This document shows, piece after piece, positions 27,740-36,621 of a stretch of DNA of 64,000 bases. Below the pieces are notes generated by a model. The model was not told the DNA's origin. It searched no databases and was given only the letters and a program-made list of their open reading frames with translations. The stretch is from Novosphingobium naphthalenivorans NBRC 102051. Lineage in GTDB: Bacteria > Pseudomonadota > Alphaproteobacteria > Sphingomonadales > Sphingomonadaceae. The stretch is from contig NZ_BCTX01000004.1 of NCBI RefSeq assembly GCF_001590985.1, positions 59,162-123,161 of the forward strand, given 5' to 3'. A program made the translations under genes and the position numbers. How positions within the stretch are numbered: the stretch's first letter is position 1; each line of letters starts with the position of its first letter.

Positions 27740-28084
27740 ATGCCCGATCTTTTCGGAATCAATGGCACGGCTCTGGAATTGCGCTCGCAGCGCATGGGCC
27801 TGCTTGCCTCCAATATCGCCAATGCCGGCACCCCCGGCTACAAAGCGAAGGACATCGACTTCACCGCCGCGCTCAAGGCTGCCGAGAGCGGGACCGACGT
27901 CTCAACCGCCGCCGACCGCGCGACGCTCTACCGCACGCCGGTGATGCCTTCGCTCGACGGCAACACGGTCGAACTGCAGAACGAGCAGGTCGCCTTCTCC
28001 GAAAACGCCGTCGGCTATTCGGCCACGCTCCAGTTCATCCGCGCCCGCGTGGATACCGTGACCCGGGCCCTGAAGGGAGACTGA
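27740..28084 (+). CDS. flgB: Flagellar basal-body proximal rod protein FlgB
   Basis: A 114-aa rod protein, exported without a cleaved signal. The N-terminal LRSQRMGLLASNIANAGTPGYKAKDIDF is the flagellar rod signature (split by Asn-rich motif ASNIANA), and the C-terminal VAFSENAVGYSATLQFI forms the paired coiled coil. FlgB contacts the MS ring/FliE side. It is first in the rod-hook operon behind the sigma-54 promoter, with flgC two bases downstream. Confidence 0.95.
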   Translation: MPDLFGINGTALELRSQRMGLLASNIANAGTPGYKAKDIDFTAALKAAESGTDVSTAADRATLYRTPVMPSLDGNTVELQNEQVAFSENAVGYSATLQFIRARVDTVTRALKGD

Positions 28085-28086
28085 CG

Positions 28087-28494
28087 ATGTCCAACCAGCC
28101 CATGACCCTGTTCGGCCTCGCCCAGCGCGGCATGTCCGCCCAGCTGGTGCGCATGAACGCCGCAGCGTCGAACCTGGCGAATGCCGGGACCGTCTCGGGC
28201 AGCGAGGAAGCTGCCTACAAGCCGATCCGCGCCGTCTTTGCCGAAGACCTCGACCGCGCCAGCGGTCTGGCCTCCGTCGATGTGCAGGGCGTCGTGCGCG
28301 AGAGCGCCGCTGCCGTCCGCCAGCACAATCCCGACCACCCGCTCGCCGACGAGAACGGCGACGTCTGGGTCGCTCCCGTCGATGAGAACGCGGAGATGGT
28401 CGAGATGCTCGAAGCCTCGCGCCAGTACCAGAACCTGGTCGAGGCCATGTCCACCGCCAAGCAGCTCATGCTCGACACGATGAGGATGAAATGA
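28087..28494 (+). CDS. flgC: Flagellar basal-body rod protein FlgC
   Basis: A 135-aa rod protein. NAAASNLANAGTVSG near the N-terminus is the rod signature, and the C-terminal EMLEASRQYQNLVEAMSTAKQL is the conserved FlgC end. The ATG at 28087 follows the flgB stop by two bases, and its stop overlaps the flgD start. Confidence 0.95.
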   Translation: MSNQPMTLFGLAQRGMSAQLVRMNAAASNLANAGTVSGSEEAAYKPIRAVFAEDLDRASGLASVDVQGVVRESAAAVRQHNPDHPLADENGDVWVAPVDENAEMVEMLEASRQYQNLVEAMSTAKQLMLDTMRMK

Positions 28495-28829
28495 CCGTCA
28501 CTTCCGTAACCTCGACCAGCTCGACGACGAGTTCCTCGTCCACGGCCAAGAATTCGCTTTCGCAGCTCAATTCGAACGATTTCCTCAAGCTCATGCTGGC
28601 CCAGATGGAGCAGCAGGACCCGACCAATCCGGTCGACCAGAAGGAAATGCTCGCGCAGATGGCGCAGTTCTCGCAGCTGTCCAACTCGACCGAGATGAAC
28701 GACACGCTGAGCACGATCTCGTCGAAGCTCGACGATGTCGTCTCCGCCCAGAACGCGACGCAGAGCGCCGTGTCAGCGCTGAGCGCCAGCCTGTCCTCCG
28801 GTTCGACCGACACGCAAACCGCAGCCTGA
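28491..28829 (+). CDS. flgD: Flagellar hook-capping protein FlgD, short form
   Basis: A 112-aa hook scaffold protein. The conserved N-terminal FlgD region is present: NDFLKLMLAQMEQQDPTNPVDQKEMLAQMAQFSQLSNS (residues about 29-66, given in part). After about residue 70 only a Ser/Ala-rich tail follows, so the usual C-terminal Ig-like and tudor-like domains (families are commonly about 220 aa) are missing. There is no downstream frame holding them, because flgE begins 25 bases later. The short form probably caps a correspondingly short hook protein. Confidence 0.85.
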   Translation: MTVTSVTSTSSTTSSSSTAKNSLSQLNSNDFLKLMLAQMEQQDPTNPVDQKEMLAQMAQFSQLSNSTEMNDTLSTISSKLDDVVSAQNATQSAVSALSASLSSGSTDTQTAA

Positions 28830-28853
28830 TCCTCTTCCAGGAGTATTGCCTCG

Positions 28854-29666
28854 ATGTCTTTCTATACATCCCTCAGCGGCCTCAAGAGCGCCCAGACCGA
28901 CCTCAGCGTCATTTCGAACAACATCGCCAACTCGGAAACCGGTGGCTTCAAGAAGAGCAACACCGCCTTCTCCGACATCATCGCCGCTTCGGCCAATTCC
29001 AACCCGAACACCACGTTCGGTGTCGGTTCGAGCGTCGCCAAGATCACCCAGGACTTCACGCTGGGCCCGATCGAGCAGACCGGCAATGCGCTTGACGTCG
29101 CGGTGAACGGCGAAGGCTTCTTCACCGTGGTCAACCCGCTCTCGGGCGATACCCAGTACACCCGCAACGGCGCTTTCACGGTCGACGGCGACGGCTACAT
29201 CACCAATGCCCAGGGCTCGCAGCTTCAGGTCTACCCGGTCGATTCCACCGGCGCGATCAGCGGCACCACCCTGCAGGCGGTGCAGATTCCCTCGACCAAT
29301 GCCGCCGGCGCCGACTACTCGGGCGTTTCGGTCGGCGAGAACGGGGACGTCGTCGCCACCTATTCGGACGGCACCAGCGAAACGCTGGGCGTCGTCGCCC
29401 TCGCCCACTTCATCGCCCCGACCGGCCTCAAGCAGCTCGGCAACGCGACCTGGGCCGCGACCGGCACTTCGGGCACCGCAACTTATGGCCAGCCCGGCTC
29501 GAACAGCTACGGCAGCCTGCTGTCGGGCGCGCTGGAGCGTTCGAACGTCGACATCGCCGAGGAACTCGTTTCGCTGATCACCGCCCAGCGCAACTTCCAG
29601 GCGAACGCCAAGGCGATCGATACCGCCACCCAGATCTCGCAGACCATCATCAACCTGCGGACCTGA
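28854..29666 (+). CDS. flgE: Flagellar hook protein FlgE, minimal form
   Basis: A 270-aa hook subunit. N-terminal SGLKSAQTDLSVISNNIANS is the hook/rod signature, GNALDVAVNGEGFFTV the conserved D1 motif, and ERSNVDIAEELVSLITAQRNF with IDTATQISQTIINLRT the C-terminal coiled coil. Typical FlgE proteins are about 400 aa or longer; this one is almost as short as FlgF and FlgG and so lacks most of the surface domain insertions. FlgF and FlgG are encoded next, so the identity as FlgE rests on order (after flgD) and the absence of another candidate. Confidence 0.85.
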   Translation: MSFYTSLSGLKSAQTDLSVISNNIANSETGGFKKSNTAFSDIIAASANSNPNTTFGVGSSVAKITQDFTLGPIEQTGNALDVAVNGEGFFTVVNPLSGDTQYTRNGAFTVDGDGYITNAQGSQLQVYPVDSTGAISGTTLQAVQIPSTNAAGADYSGVSVGENGDVVATYSDGTSETLGVVALAHFIAPTGLKQLGNATWAATGTSGTATYGQPGSNSYGSLLSGALERSNVDIAEELVSLITAQRNFQANAKAIDTATQISQTIINLRT

Positions 29667-29690
29667 CGGATAACGCTGGGGGGCTGACCG

Positions 29691-30434
29691 ATGGACCGTC
29701 TGATCTACACCGCCGTTTCGGGCATGAACGCCTCGCTCAACCAGCAGCGCGTGATTGCCAGCAACATGGCCAATGCCCAGACGACCGGCTTCAAGGCCGA
29801 GATTCTGCAGGCAACGCCGATGACGCTGGAAGGCCCGCAACTGGATGTGCGGGCCATGTCCAGCACCGAGGTGAAGAGCGCCTCGATGAAGGACGGCGAG
29901 ATCAAGCAGACCGGTTACGCCCTCGACATCGCGATGCAGGGCGATGCCATGCTCGCGGTTCAGGCCCCCGACGGGCAGGAGAGCTACACCCGGCGCGGCG
30001 ACCTTTCGGTCACCGTGACCGGCGTGCTCCAGAACGGCGAAGGCCTGCCGGTGATCGGCAACAACGGCCCGATCACCGTACCGCCCGGCTCGAACGTGAC
30101 GATCGCGCCGGACGGCAACGTGATGATCACCGATCCCGCCACGCCGGACCAGCCGCCGCAGGCCGTCGACCGGATCAAGCTGGTCAGCACCACCGGCACC
30201 CAGATCGCCAAGGACCTCGACGGACAGTTCCGCGTGAAAGGCGGGGGTGTCCTTCCGGTCGACGAGAATGCCCGGGTAATTACCGGAGCACTCGAAGAAT
30301 CGAACGTCAACGCATCCGAAGTACTGGTCCAGATGATCTCGGCCCAGCGTCTTTTCGATATGCGGACCAAGCTCGTCCAGACCGCCGGCCAGCTCGATGA
30401 AGCTGGCGCCCGTCTCATGCGCATCGATAGCTGA
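29691..30434 (+). CDS. flgF: Flagellar basal-body rod protein FlgF
   Basis: A 247-aa proximal rod protein. VSGMNASLNQQRVIASNMAN begins the rod signature, TGYALDIAMQGDAMLAV is the FlgF/FlgG core, and SNVNASEVLVQMISAQRLFDM the C-terminal motif. It is followed by flgG after 13 bases. Confidence 0.93.
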   Translation: MDRLIYTAVSGMNASLNQQRVIASNMANAQTTGFKAEILQATPMTLEGPQLDVRAMSSTEVKSASMKDGEIKQTGYALDIAMQGDAMLAVQAPDGQESYTRRGDLSVTVTGVLQNGEGLPVIGNNGPITVPPGSNVTIAPDGNVMITDPATPDQPPQAVDRIKLVSTTGTQIAKDLDGQFRVKGGGVLPVDENARVITGALEESNVNASEVLVQMISAQRLFDMRTKLVQTAGQLDEAGARLMRIDS

Positions 30435-30447
30435 GGAATAAGAAGCC

Positions 30448-31236
30448 ATGCCCAGTTCAGCACTCCAGGTCGCCCGTACCGGTCTCGAAGCCCAGGACAC
30501 GCGGATGCGCGTGATCGCCAACAACCTGGCGAACGTTTCGACCACCGCGTTCAAGCGCGACCGCGCGAACTTCGCGACGCTCGCCTATCAGGACGCCCGC
30601 GTGGCCGGCGCCCAGTCATCGACCGAAACCACTTACGCCACGGGCCTGAACCTCGGCACCGGCGTCGGCATCCAGTCGACCACCCGCATGGAAACGCAGG
30701 GTTCGCTGAACTCCACGGGCAACTCGCTCGATCTCGCGCTCGACGGCGACGGCTACTTCCAGGTGCAGCTTCCAGGCGGCCAGCTCGGCTATACCCGCGC
30801 CGGCAACTTCACGCGCTCGTCCGAGGGCCAGCTGGTGACGGCGCAGGGCTATGTGGTCCAGCCGCCGATCACCATTCCCGAAGGCACGACCACGATCACC
30901 GTTTCCACCGACGGCACGGTTTCGGCCCAGGTCGCCGGACAGACCGATGCCACGCAGCTCGGCCAGATCACGATCGCCAGCTTTACCAATCCGGCCGCCC
31001 TTCAGGCCTCGTCGGACAACTTCATGCTTGAAACCACCGCCAGCGGCCCGGCGCAGATCGGCATTGCCGGCCAGCAGGGGCGCGGCAACATCAAGCAGGG
31101 TATGCTCGAAGGTTCGAACGTGAACATCGTCGAGGAACTGGTCGACATGATCGAGACCCAGCGCGCCTACGAGATCAACTCGAAGATGATCTCGGCCGTC
31201 GACGAAATGCTCAAGAACGCCAACCAGACGCTGTAA
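30448..31236 (+). CDS. flgG: Flagellar distal rod protein FlgG
   Basis: A 262-aa distal rod protein of standard length. The N-terminus has ALQVARTGLEAQDTRMRVIA and NNLANVSTTAFKRDRANF, then GNSLDLALDGDGYFQV, and the C-terminus SNVNIVEELVDMIETQRAYE. These are close to the canonical FlgG motifs. flgH begins five bases downstream. Confidence 0.96.
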   Translation: MPSSALQVARTGLEAQDTRMRVIANNLANVSTTAFKRDRANFATLAYQDARVAGAQSSTETTYATGLNLGTGVGIQSTTRMETQGSLNSTGNSLDLALDGDGYFQVQLPGGQLGYTRAGNFTRSSEGQLVTAQGYVVQPPITIPEGTTTITVSTDGTVSAQVAGQTDATQLGQITIASFTNPAALQASSDNFMLETTASGPAQIGIAGQQGRGNIKQGMLEGSNVNIVEELVDMIETQRAYEINSKMISAVDEMLKNANQTL

Positions 31237-31241
31237 GGACC

Positions 31242-31928
31242 ATGAGCAAGACATTCACCCATTGCGCCGCGGCGCTTCTCGCGATGACCATGCTGGCAGC
31301 GGCTCCGTCGCCGGCACTCGCGAAGAAGAAGCCCAAGGTCTCCGGCTTCGAGCCCACGCTACCGATGGCCCAGCCCGCGCAGCCCCAGGCCGCGACCGGC
31401 GGCATCTTCAACGTCGCAACCGGCTATGCGCCGCTTTACACCGGCACGCGTGCCGCCCGGGTCGGCGATCCCGTGACGATCCAGCTCGTGGAAAGCACCA
31501 CCGCCGCCAAGTCAGTGACTTCCAAGAACTCGAAGGGCGGCGGTGCCTCGATCACCCCGCCGACCGCCGGGCTCCTGTCCTTCCTGAATCCCAATGCCCT
31601 TAAAGCAAGCTCGACTTCGTCGTTCAACGGAGGGGGAAATGCGGCCCAGACGAGCACGCTCGCCTCGACGCTTTCCGTCACCATTGCGGAGGTTCGTCCC
31701 AACGGCACCGCGCTTGTCAGAGGGGAAAAGCAGATGCTGCTCAGCCAGGGAAATGAATGGATCCGGTTTTCCGGCATCATTCGCCTGGCCGATATCGACC
31801 AGGAGAACGCCATCCCGTCGAGCCGCGTCGCCGATGCCCACATCGAATACAGTGGCAAGGGCGCGCTGCAGCAGTCGAGCAAACAGGGCTGGCTTGGCCG
31901 GTTCTTCAACATGATCTCGCCGTTCTGA
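31242..31928 (+). CDS. flgH: Flagellar L-ring protein FlgH lacking a lipobox
   Basis: A 228-aa outer-membrane ring protein. The body is typical: GGIFNVATGYAPLYTGTRAARVGD, the TSTLASTLSVTIAEVRPNGT strand set, and GEKQMLLSQGNEWIRFSGI. The signal peptide (about 1-27) ends PALA-KKKP with no Leu-x-x-Cys; the only Cys in it is residue 8, too early for lipidation. Most FlgH proteins are lipoproteins, so L-ring anchoring must differ here. No earlier in-frame start could restore a lipobox, as flgG ends five bases upstream. Confidence 0.92.
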   Translation: MSKTFTHCAAALLAMTMLAAAPSPALAKKKPKVSGFEPTLPMAQPAQPQAATGGIFNVATGYAPLYTGTRAARVGDPVTIQLVESTTAAKSVTSKNSKGGGASITPPTAGLLSFLNPNALKASSTSSFNGGGNAAQTSTLASTLSVTIAEVRPNGTALVRGEKQMLLSQGNEWIRFSGIIRLADIDQENAIPSSRVADAHIEYSGKGALQQSSKQGWLGRFFNMISPF

Positions 31929-31939
31929 TGGGGACCGCC

Positions 31940-33049
31940 ATGATTCGCCGCATCCTCCTTTCCCTCGCCGCTCTCAGCGCCGCTTTCGCCGCCGTGCTTC
32001 CCGGCGCGGCCATGGCCGAACGCGTGCGCGACCTCGGGCAGTTCCAGGGCGTGCGCTCGAACCAGCTCACCGGCTACGGCATCGTCGTCGGCCTGCCGGG
32101 CACGGGTGACGACAACCTCGAATATCTGACCCAGGCGATGAAGGGCGTCTCGGGCCGCATGGGCCTGACCCTGCCCGCCGGCGTCGCGCCGGGCCTCAAG
32201 AACGCCGCGGCCGTCATGATCACCGCCGATCTTCCCGCCTTCGCCAAGCCGGGCCAGCGCATCGACGTGACCGTCTCGACGATCGGCAAGGCCAAGTCGC
32301 TGCGCGGCGGCGCCCTGATCCTGACCCCGCTCTACGGTGCCGACGGCCAGGTCTATGCGATGGCCCAGGGCAACCTGGCCGTGGGCGGCCTCGGCATTTC
32401 CGGCAAGGACGGCTCGAACCTGACCGTCAACATCCCGACCGTCGGCCGCATTGCCGACGGCGCCAGCGTCGAACGCGCAGTCGCCACCGGGTTCGACAAC
32501 AATCCGGTGCTGCGCTGGAACCTGTTCGACGCCGACTTCCTGACCGCCGCGCGCGTGCGCGATGCGATCAACGCGCGAATCCCGGGCACGGCCTCGGTCG
32601 AGGACGGCGTCACGCTGGCCCTGACCCTGCCGCTCGATCCCAACACCCGCGCCAGCGTGATGGCGGCGATCGAGATGATCAATGTCGATCCGGCCGAAAC
32701 GCCGGCCCGCGTGATCGTCAACAGCCGCACCGGCACTGTCGTCATCAACTCGGCCGTGCGCCTCTCGGCCGCCGCGATCAGCCACGGCAAGCTGACCGTG
32801 CGGGTCGACGAGAATCCGACCGTGGTCCAGCCCGCCCCGTTCAGCAAGGGCCAGACCGCCGTCGAACAGAACTCGACGCTCTCGGCCGACGAGGAAAAGC
32901 GCTCCGTCGCGCTGTTCCAGCCCGGCGCCTCGCTGTCCAAGGTGGTCGATGCCCTCAACATGCTGGGCGTCACCCCGTCGGACCTCGTCGCGATCCTCGA
33001 AGCGCTCAAGCAGGCCGGCGCGCTCAAGGCGGAAATGGTGGTGATATGA
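31940..33049 (+). CDS. flgI: Flagellar P-ring protein FlgI
   Basis: A 369-aa periplasmic ring protein. A signal peptide (IRRILLSLAALSAAFAAVLP ... AMA) precedes ERVRDLGQFQGVRSNQLTGYG, the mature FlgI start. VGLPGTGDD, RIDVTVSTIGKAKSLRGGAL and VDALNMLGVTPSDLVAILEA are family hallmarks. The ATG at 31940 has GGGGA six bases upstream; an ATG at 31928 overlapping the flgH stop has no ribosome-binding site. FlgA (25854) is its assembly chaperone. Confidence 0.95.
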   Translation: MIRRILLSLAALSAAFAAVLPGAAMAERVRDLGQFQGVRSNQLTGYGIVVGLPGTGDDNLEYLTQAMKGVSGRMGLTLPAGVAPGLKNAAAVMITADLPAFAKPGQRIDVTVSTIGKAKSLRGGALILTPLYGADGQVYAMAQGNLAVGGLGISGKDGSNLTVNIPTVGRIADGASVERAVATGFDNNPVLRWNLFDADFLTAARVRDAINARIPGTASVEDGVTLALTLPLDPNTRASVMAAIEMINVDPAETPARVIVNSRTGTVVINSAVRLSAAAISHGKLTVRVDENPTVVQPAPFSKGQTAVEQNSTLSADEEKRSVALFQPGASLSKVVDALNMLGVTPSDLVAILEALKQAGALKAEMVVI

Positions 33050-33426
33050 GCACGATCACGTCCTCCCTTCCCGGCATGACCACGGCTGCGACCGCGACCG
33101 ATCGCGAAAAGCTCACAGCCGTGGCCAAGCAGTTCGAATCGCTGTTCATGCGCCAGATGCTGTCGAGCGCCCGCAAGGCCGACTTCGGCGGCGACAAGCT
33201 GTTCAGCAGCCAGGCGCTCGACACCTTCAACCAGATGCAGGACGAGCATTTCGCCGACGTGACCGCGCAGAGCGGCACGCTCGGCTTTGCCACCATCATC
33301 GAGGCGCAGATGGCGCGGTTCCTGCCCGAACAGAGCGCGGACCAGACTACTGCCGGTATTGGCATCGGCCCGAGCAGCGGTACGGGCATCACCATGGGCA
33401 CCACCACCGGAACGGGAGACACCTAA
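33046..33426 (+). CDS. flgJ: Rod-capping protein FlgJ, rod-binding domain only
   Basis: A 126-aa protein holding the FlgJ rod-binding domain: KLTAVAKQFESLFMRQMLSS, then GGDKLFSSQALDTFNQMQDE. The enterobacterial muramidase domain is absent; the C-terminus is a Gly/Thr-rich tail. Cutting of peptidoglycan must come from another protein, most likely the SLT transglycosylase of the flgM operon. It overlaps the flgI stop by four bases. Confidence 0.9.
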   Translation: MSTITSSLPGMTTAATATDREKLTAVAKQFESLFMRQMLSSARKADFGGDKLFSSQALDTFNQMQDEHFADVTAQSGTLGFATIIEAQMARFLPEQSADQTTAGIGIGPSSGTGITMGTTTGTGDT

Positions 33427-33429
33427 GCC

Positions 33430-34767
33430 ATGGCCGCGGACCTCCTCACGATCGCCAGTTCGGGCGCGCGTGCTGCCAAGGCAGCGCTCGACGTCACGGC
33501 CAACAACATCTCGAACGCCTCGTCGGAAGGGTATGTCCGCCGCAGCGTCACTGTCACCGAACTGGGCGTCAACTCGGTCAGCACTTCGCCGACCGAAATC
33601 AACCTGGCCGGCGTGCGCGTCGCCAGCGTGGTCCGCAACGCCGATACCTTCCGCCAGTCCGAAGTCCGCCGCACCGGCTCCGACGCCGCGCGCGCCGATG
33701 CCGAAGTGCAGGGTCTGGAGAACATCGAATCCGCCGTCGAGCAGACCGGCGCCTACGATTCGATCGTCAACTTCGAAGCGGCCCTGCAGCAGCTGGTCTC
33801 CGACCCCTCCGACGGCGCCCTGCGCGCTTCGGTGGTCGAACAGGGCCGCAGCATGGCCGAGACCTTCAACGTCACGTCGTCCAGCCTCCAGGCCGTCGGC
33901 GACGGGCTGCGTTTCGAAGCGCAGTCGGGCGTTGACACGGTCAACAGCATCACGACCGAACTGGCCCGCGTGAACCTGCGCCTCGCCCGCTCCTCGGATT
34001 CGTCGAGCGACCAGACCTCGCTGCTGGACCAGCGCGATCTGCTGCTGCAGAACCTGAGCGACCAGCTCGGCATCTCGACCAGTTTCGGCACCAATGGCGT
34101 CGTCACTGTCACGCTGGGGGATTCCTCCGGCCCGACCATGGTCACGGGCGGCACGGCCTCGACTCTGGAAATGGCCACCGCCACTGACGGGACCATCTCC
34201 TTCACGCTGGACAGTTCCGCAGCGACGATCGATTCCGGGGCCCTGGCCGGCAAAGGACAGGCCCTGACCCAGCTTGCCGACACCAACAGCCAGCTCGACG
34301 CGCTCGCCGCCAAGATCATCGATACCGTCAACACCGCGCAGGCGAATGGCGTGGACCTGAACGGCGATACCGGCACGGCGCTGTTCAGCGGCACCGGCGC
34401 GGCCGACATGACGATGATCGCCACCGGCGGCAGCGCCGTCGCCACCGCCGCGGCCGGCAGCGCCGCAGGCAGCCGCGACGCGACGAACCTCACGGCCCTG
34501 CGCGACGCGCTCTCCACCGCCGATCCGGCGGGCGACATGAACACTGTGCTGTTCGGCATTTCCAGCGCGGTGGCCGGACGGACAGTGACGCGCGACGCTC
34601 TCGATTCGATCGCCAGCGCCGCCAAGGTCGCGCTTCAGGCTCAGGCCGGCGTCGATCTCGATCAGGAAGCCGTCAACCTCGTGCGCTACCAGCAGGCATT
34701 CCAGGCTTCGGGCCGGGTGATGCAGGTGGCCTCCGACATCTTCGACACCATCCTAGGCATCAAGTAG
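33430..34767 (+). CDS. flgK: Hook-filament junction protein FlgK (HAP1)
   Basis: A 445-aa junction protein. Residues near the N-terminus (AAKAALDVTANNISNASSEG) match the axial-protein signature, LDQRDLLLQNLSDQLGIS is the FlgK-specific motif, and VNLVRYQQAFQASGRVMQVA with DIFDTILGIK the C-terminal coiled coil. It directly precedes flgL. FlgN is its probable chaperone. Confidence 0.94.
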   Translation: MAADLLTIASSGARAAKAALDVTANNISNASSEGYVRRSVTVTELGVNSVSTSPTEINLAGVRVASVVRNADTFRQSEVRRTGSDAARADAEVQGLENIESAVEQTGAYDSIVNFEAALQQLVSDPSDGALRASVVEQGRSMAETFNVTSSSLQAVGDGLRFEAQSGVDTVNSITTELARVNLRLARSSDSSSDQTSLLDQRDLLLQNLSDQLGISTSFGTNGVVTVTLGDSSGPTMVTGGTASTLEMATATDGTISFTLDSSAATIDSGALAGKGQALTQLADTNSQLDALAAKIIDTVNTAQANGVDLNGDTGTALFSGTGAADMTMIATGGSAVATAAAGSAAGSRDATNLTALRDALSTADPAGDMNTVLFGISSAVAGRTVTRDALDSIASAAKVALQAQAGVDLDQEAVNLVRYQQAFQASGRVMQVASDIFDTILGIK

Positions 34768-34774
34768 GCCCGCC

Positions 34775-35698
34775 ATGACGATCGTTTCCACCAGCACCAG
34801 CGCCTTTTACGAGCGGTCCCGCGCCAGCATGAAGGACTTGCGCCTGAAGGCCGAGACTCTGCAGGCACAGGTCGGCAGCGGCGAAAAACTGTCGCGCTCG
34901 TCGGACGATCCCGTCGCCGCCGCCCGGTTGCGCACGCTCTCGCGGCTTGAAAAACTGGCAACCATCGACTCGTCGAACGCCGACCGCGCGACCGCGGACC
35001 TGTCGCTGGCCGATTCGGCCATGTCGAACATGTCGACCGCCATCATCCGCGCCCAGGAACTGGCCACCCAGGCCGCCAGCACCACGCTGACCGACACCCA
35101 GCGCGCTGGCATCGCCACCGAACTGGATCAGATCCAGCAGGATCTGGTGACTCTCGCCAATTCGCGCGATTCGAACGGCCACGCGCTGTTCGGGGGCGAG
35201 AGTTCAGGCAATGCCTATGAGCTCGATGCCAATGGCAACGCCACGTATATCGGCACTGGCAGCGCGGACAGCCTGCCGATCGGCGACGGCCAGACGATGG
35301 CCAGTTCGATGACCGGCACGCAGATTTTCGAATTCACCGATGGCAACGGCAATACCACCGACGTGATGGCGACGATCAAGTCGCTGTCCGATGCGCTCAA
35401 GGGCGGATCCACCGATCCGACCGGATCAGCCAACGACGCGCTGGCATCGCTCAAGACGGGTCTGGACACGCTGTCCACGGCGCAGACGGTGGTCGGCACC
35501 CGGCTTGCCTGGCTCGATACCGTCGCCACGCGCAGCACCAATCTTTCGGAACTGCGGGCGAACGAGAAGTCCGACCTCGGCGGGGTCGACATGACCGAGG
35601 CCATCGCGAACCTGCAGGAAACACTGACCGTTCTCGAGGCCAGCCAGGCGAGCTTCACCAAGCTGTCCAGCCTCAGCCTGTTCAACAACCTGAACTGA
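34775..35698 (+). CDS. flgL: Hook-filament junction protein FlgL (HAP3)
   Basis: A 307-aa junction protein related to flagellin. N-terminal helices LRLKAETLQAQVGSGEKLSR and RSSDDPVAAARLRTLSRLEK carry the HAP3 motif. The C-terminus has VDMTEAIANLQETLTVLEAS and ASFTKLSSLSLFNNLN. It is the last gene of the flgB operon, followed by an intrinsic terminator. Confidence 0.92.
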   Translation: MTIVSTSTSAFYERSRASMKDLRLKAETLQAQVGSGEKLSRSSDDPVAAARLRTLSRLEKLATIDSSNADRATADLSLADSAMSNMSTAIIRAQELATQAASTTLTDTQRAGIATELDQIQQDLVTLANSRDSNGHALFGGESSGNAYELDANGNATYIGTGSADSLPIGDGQTMASSMTGTQIFEFTDGNGNTTDVMATIKSLSDALKGGSTDPTGSANDALASLKTGLDTLSTAQTVVGTRLAWLDTVATRSTNLSELRANEKSDLGGVDMTEAIANLQETLTVLEASQASFTKLSSLSLFNNLN

Positions 35699-35708
35699 GA
35701 CCATTGCC

Positions 35709-35738
35709 CCCGGCCTTCGGCAGGGCCGGGTTCTTTTT
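35709..35738 (+). terminator. Intrinsic terminator after flgL
   Basis: CCCGGCC (35709-35715) and GGCCGGG (35724-35730) form a 7-bp GC stem with an 8-base loop, followed by TTCTTTTT. It separates the rod-hook operon from motA; readthrough or a separate promoter is needed for motAB. Confidence 0.8.
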
Positions 35739-35756
35739 CGACGGGGGAAGTTAACC

Positions 35757-36620
35757 ATGTTTGCAATCATCGGCGTCGTTATCCTGCTGGTGATGGTGTT
35801 CGGCGGCTTCGCGATCACCGGCGGCGCGCTCGGCCCGGTGCTCGAAGCGATTCCGCACGAGCTCATCATCATTGGCGGCGCCGCCGTGGGGGCAATCGTC
35901 ACCGGCAACTCGATGCACGAGATCAAGGCGCTCGGCGCCGGTTTCGCACGCGTGTTCAAGGGGCCGAAGCACAACAAGCAGGATCATATCGATGCGATTA
36001 TCCTGACCACCCGTCTGATGCGCATCCTGCGCTCGGAAGGCCCGGTGGCGCTGGAAAGCCATGTCAACGATCCCAAGACCTCCTCGCTCTTCGCCGAATT
36101 CCCCCGCATTCTCGGCAACGAAGCGCTGGTCCACCTGATCTGCGACACCCTGACGCTGATTGTCGTCTCCTCCGGCACGCTGGAAGTCCACGCCGTCGAG
36201 GACGTCATGGACAACGCCATGAAGACTCACTTCCACGAGCTGCACGAACCCCAGCACGCGCTGCAGACGCTGGCCGATGCCCTGCCCGCGCTCGGTATCG
36301 TCGCGGCCGTTCTGGGCGTCGTGAAGACCATGGGCTCGATCGACAAGCCGCCTTCGATCCTGGGCGGCATGATCGGCTCGGCGCTCGTCGGCACCTTCAT
36401 GGGCGTGTTGCTGGCCTACGGCATTGTCGCGCCGATGGCCGGACGCCTCAAGCAGGTGAACGAGCAGGACGAGCAGATCTTCCACGCCGTCAAGCAAGTC
36501 ATCATCGCCTCGCTGCACGGCTGGCCGCAGCCGCTGGTGGTCGAATCGGCCCGCTCGGGCCTCGGCCACGCGTTCCGCCCCGGCCTGTCCGAACTGCTCG
36601 ACGCCATGAGGGGCCGCTGA
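35757..36620 (+). CDS. motA: Flagellar motor stator protein MotA
   Basis: A 287-aa inner-membrane stator subunit of the proton-driven motor. Helices are GVVILLVMVFGGFAITGG, ELIIIGGAAVGAIVTGN, ALPALGIVAAVLGVVKTMG and GSALVGTFMGVLLAYGIVAP. The conserved Pro and the charged cytoplasmic loop between helices 2 and 3 (LMRILRSEGPVALESHV) match E. coli-type MotA, which contacts FliG. Spacing to motB is one base. Confidence 0.95.
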   Translation: MFAIIGVVILLVMVFGGFAITGGALGPVLEAIPHELIIIGGAAVGAIVTGNSMHEIKALGAGFARVFKGPKHNKQDHIDAIILTTRLMRILRSEGPVALESHVNDPKTSSLFAEFPRILGNEALVHLICDTLTLIVVSSGTLEVHAVEDVMDNAMKTHFHELHEPQHALQTLADALPALGIVAAVLGVVKTMGSIDKPPSILGGMIGSALVGTFMGVLLAYGIVAPMAGRLKQVNEQDEQIFHAVKQVIIASLHGWPQPLVVESARSGLGHAFRPGLSELLDAMRGR

Positions 36621-36621
36621 G

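Noticed and set aside
33313..33330. TGGCGCGGTTCCTGCC as a sigma-54 promoter for flgK
   Set aside because: Three mismatches to the consensus and it lies within flgJ coding sequence; chance occurrence is likely.
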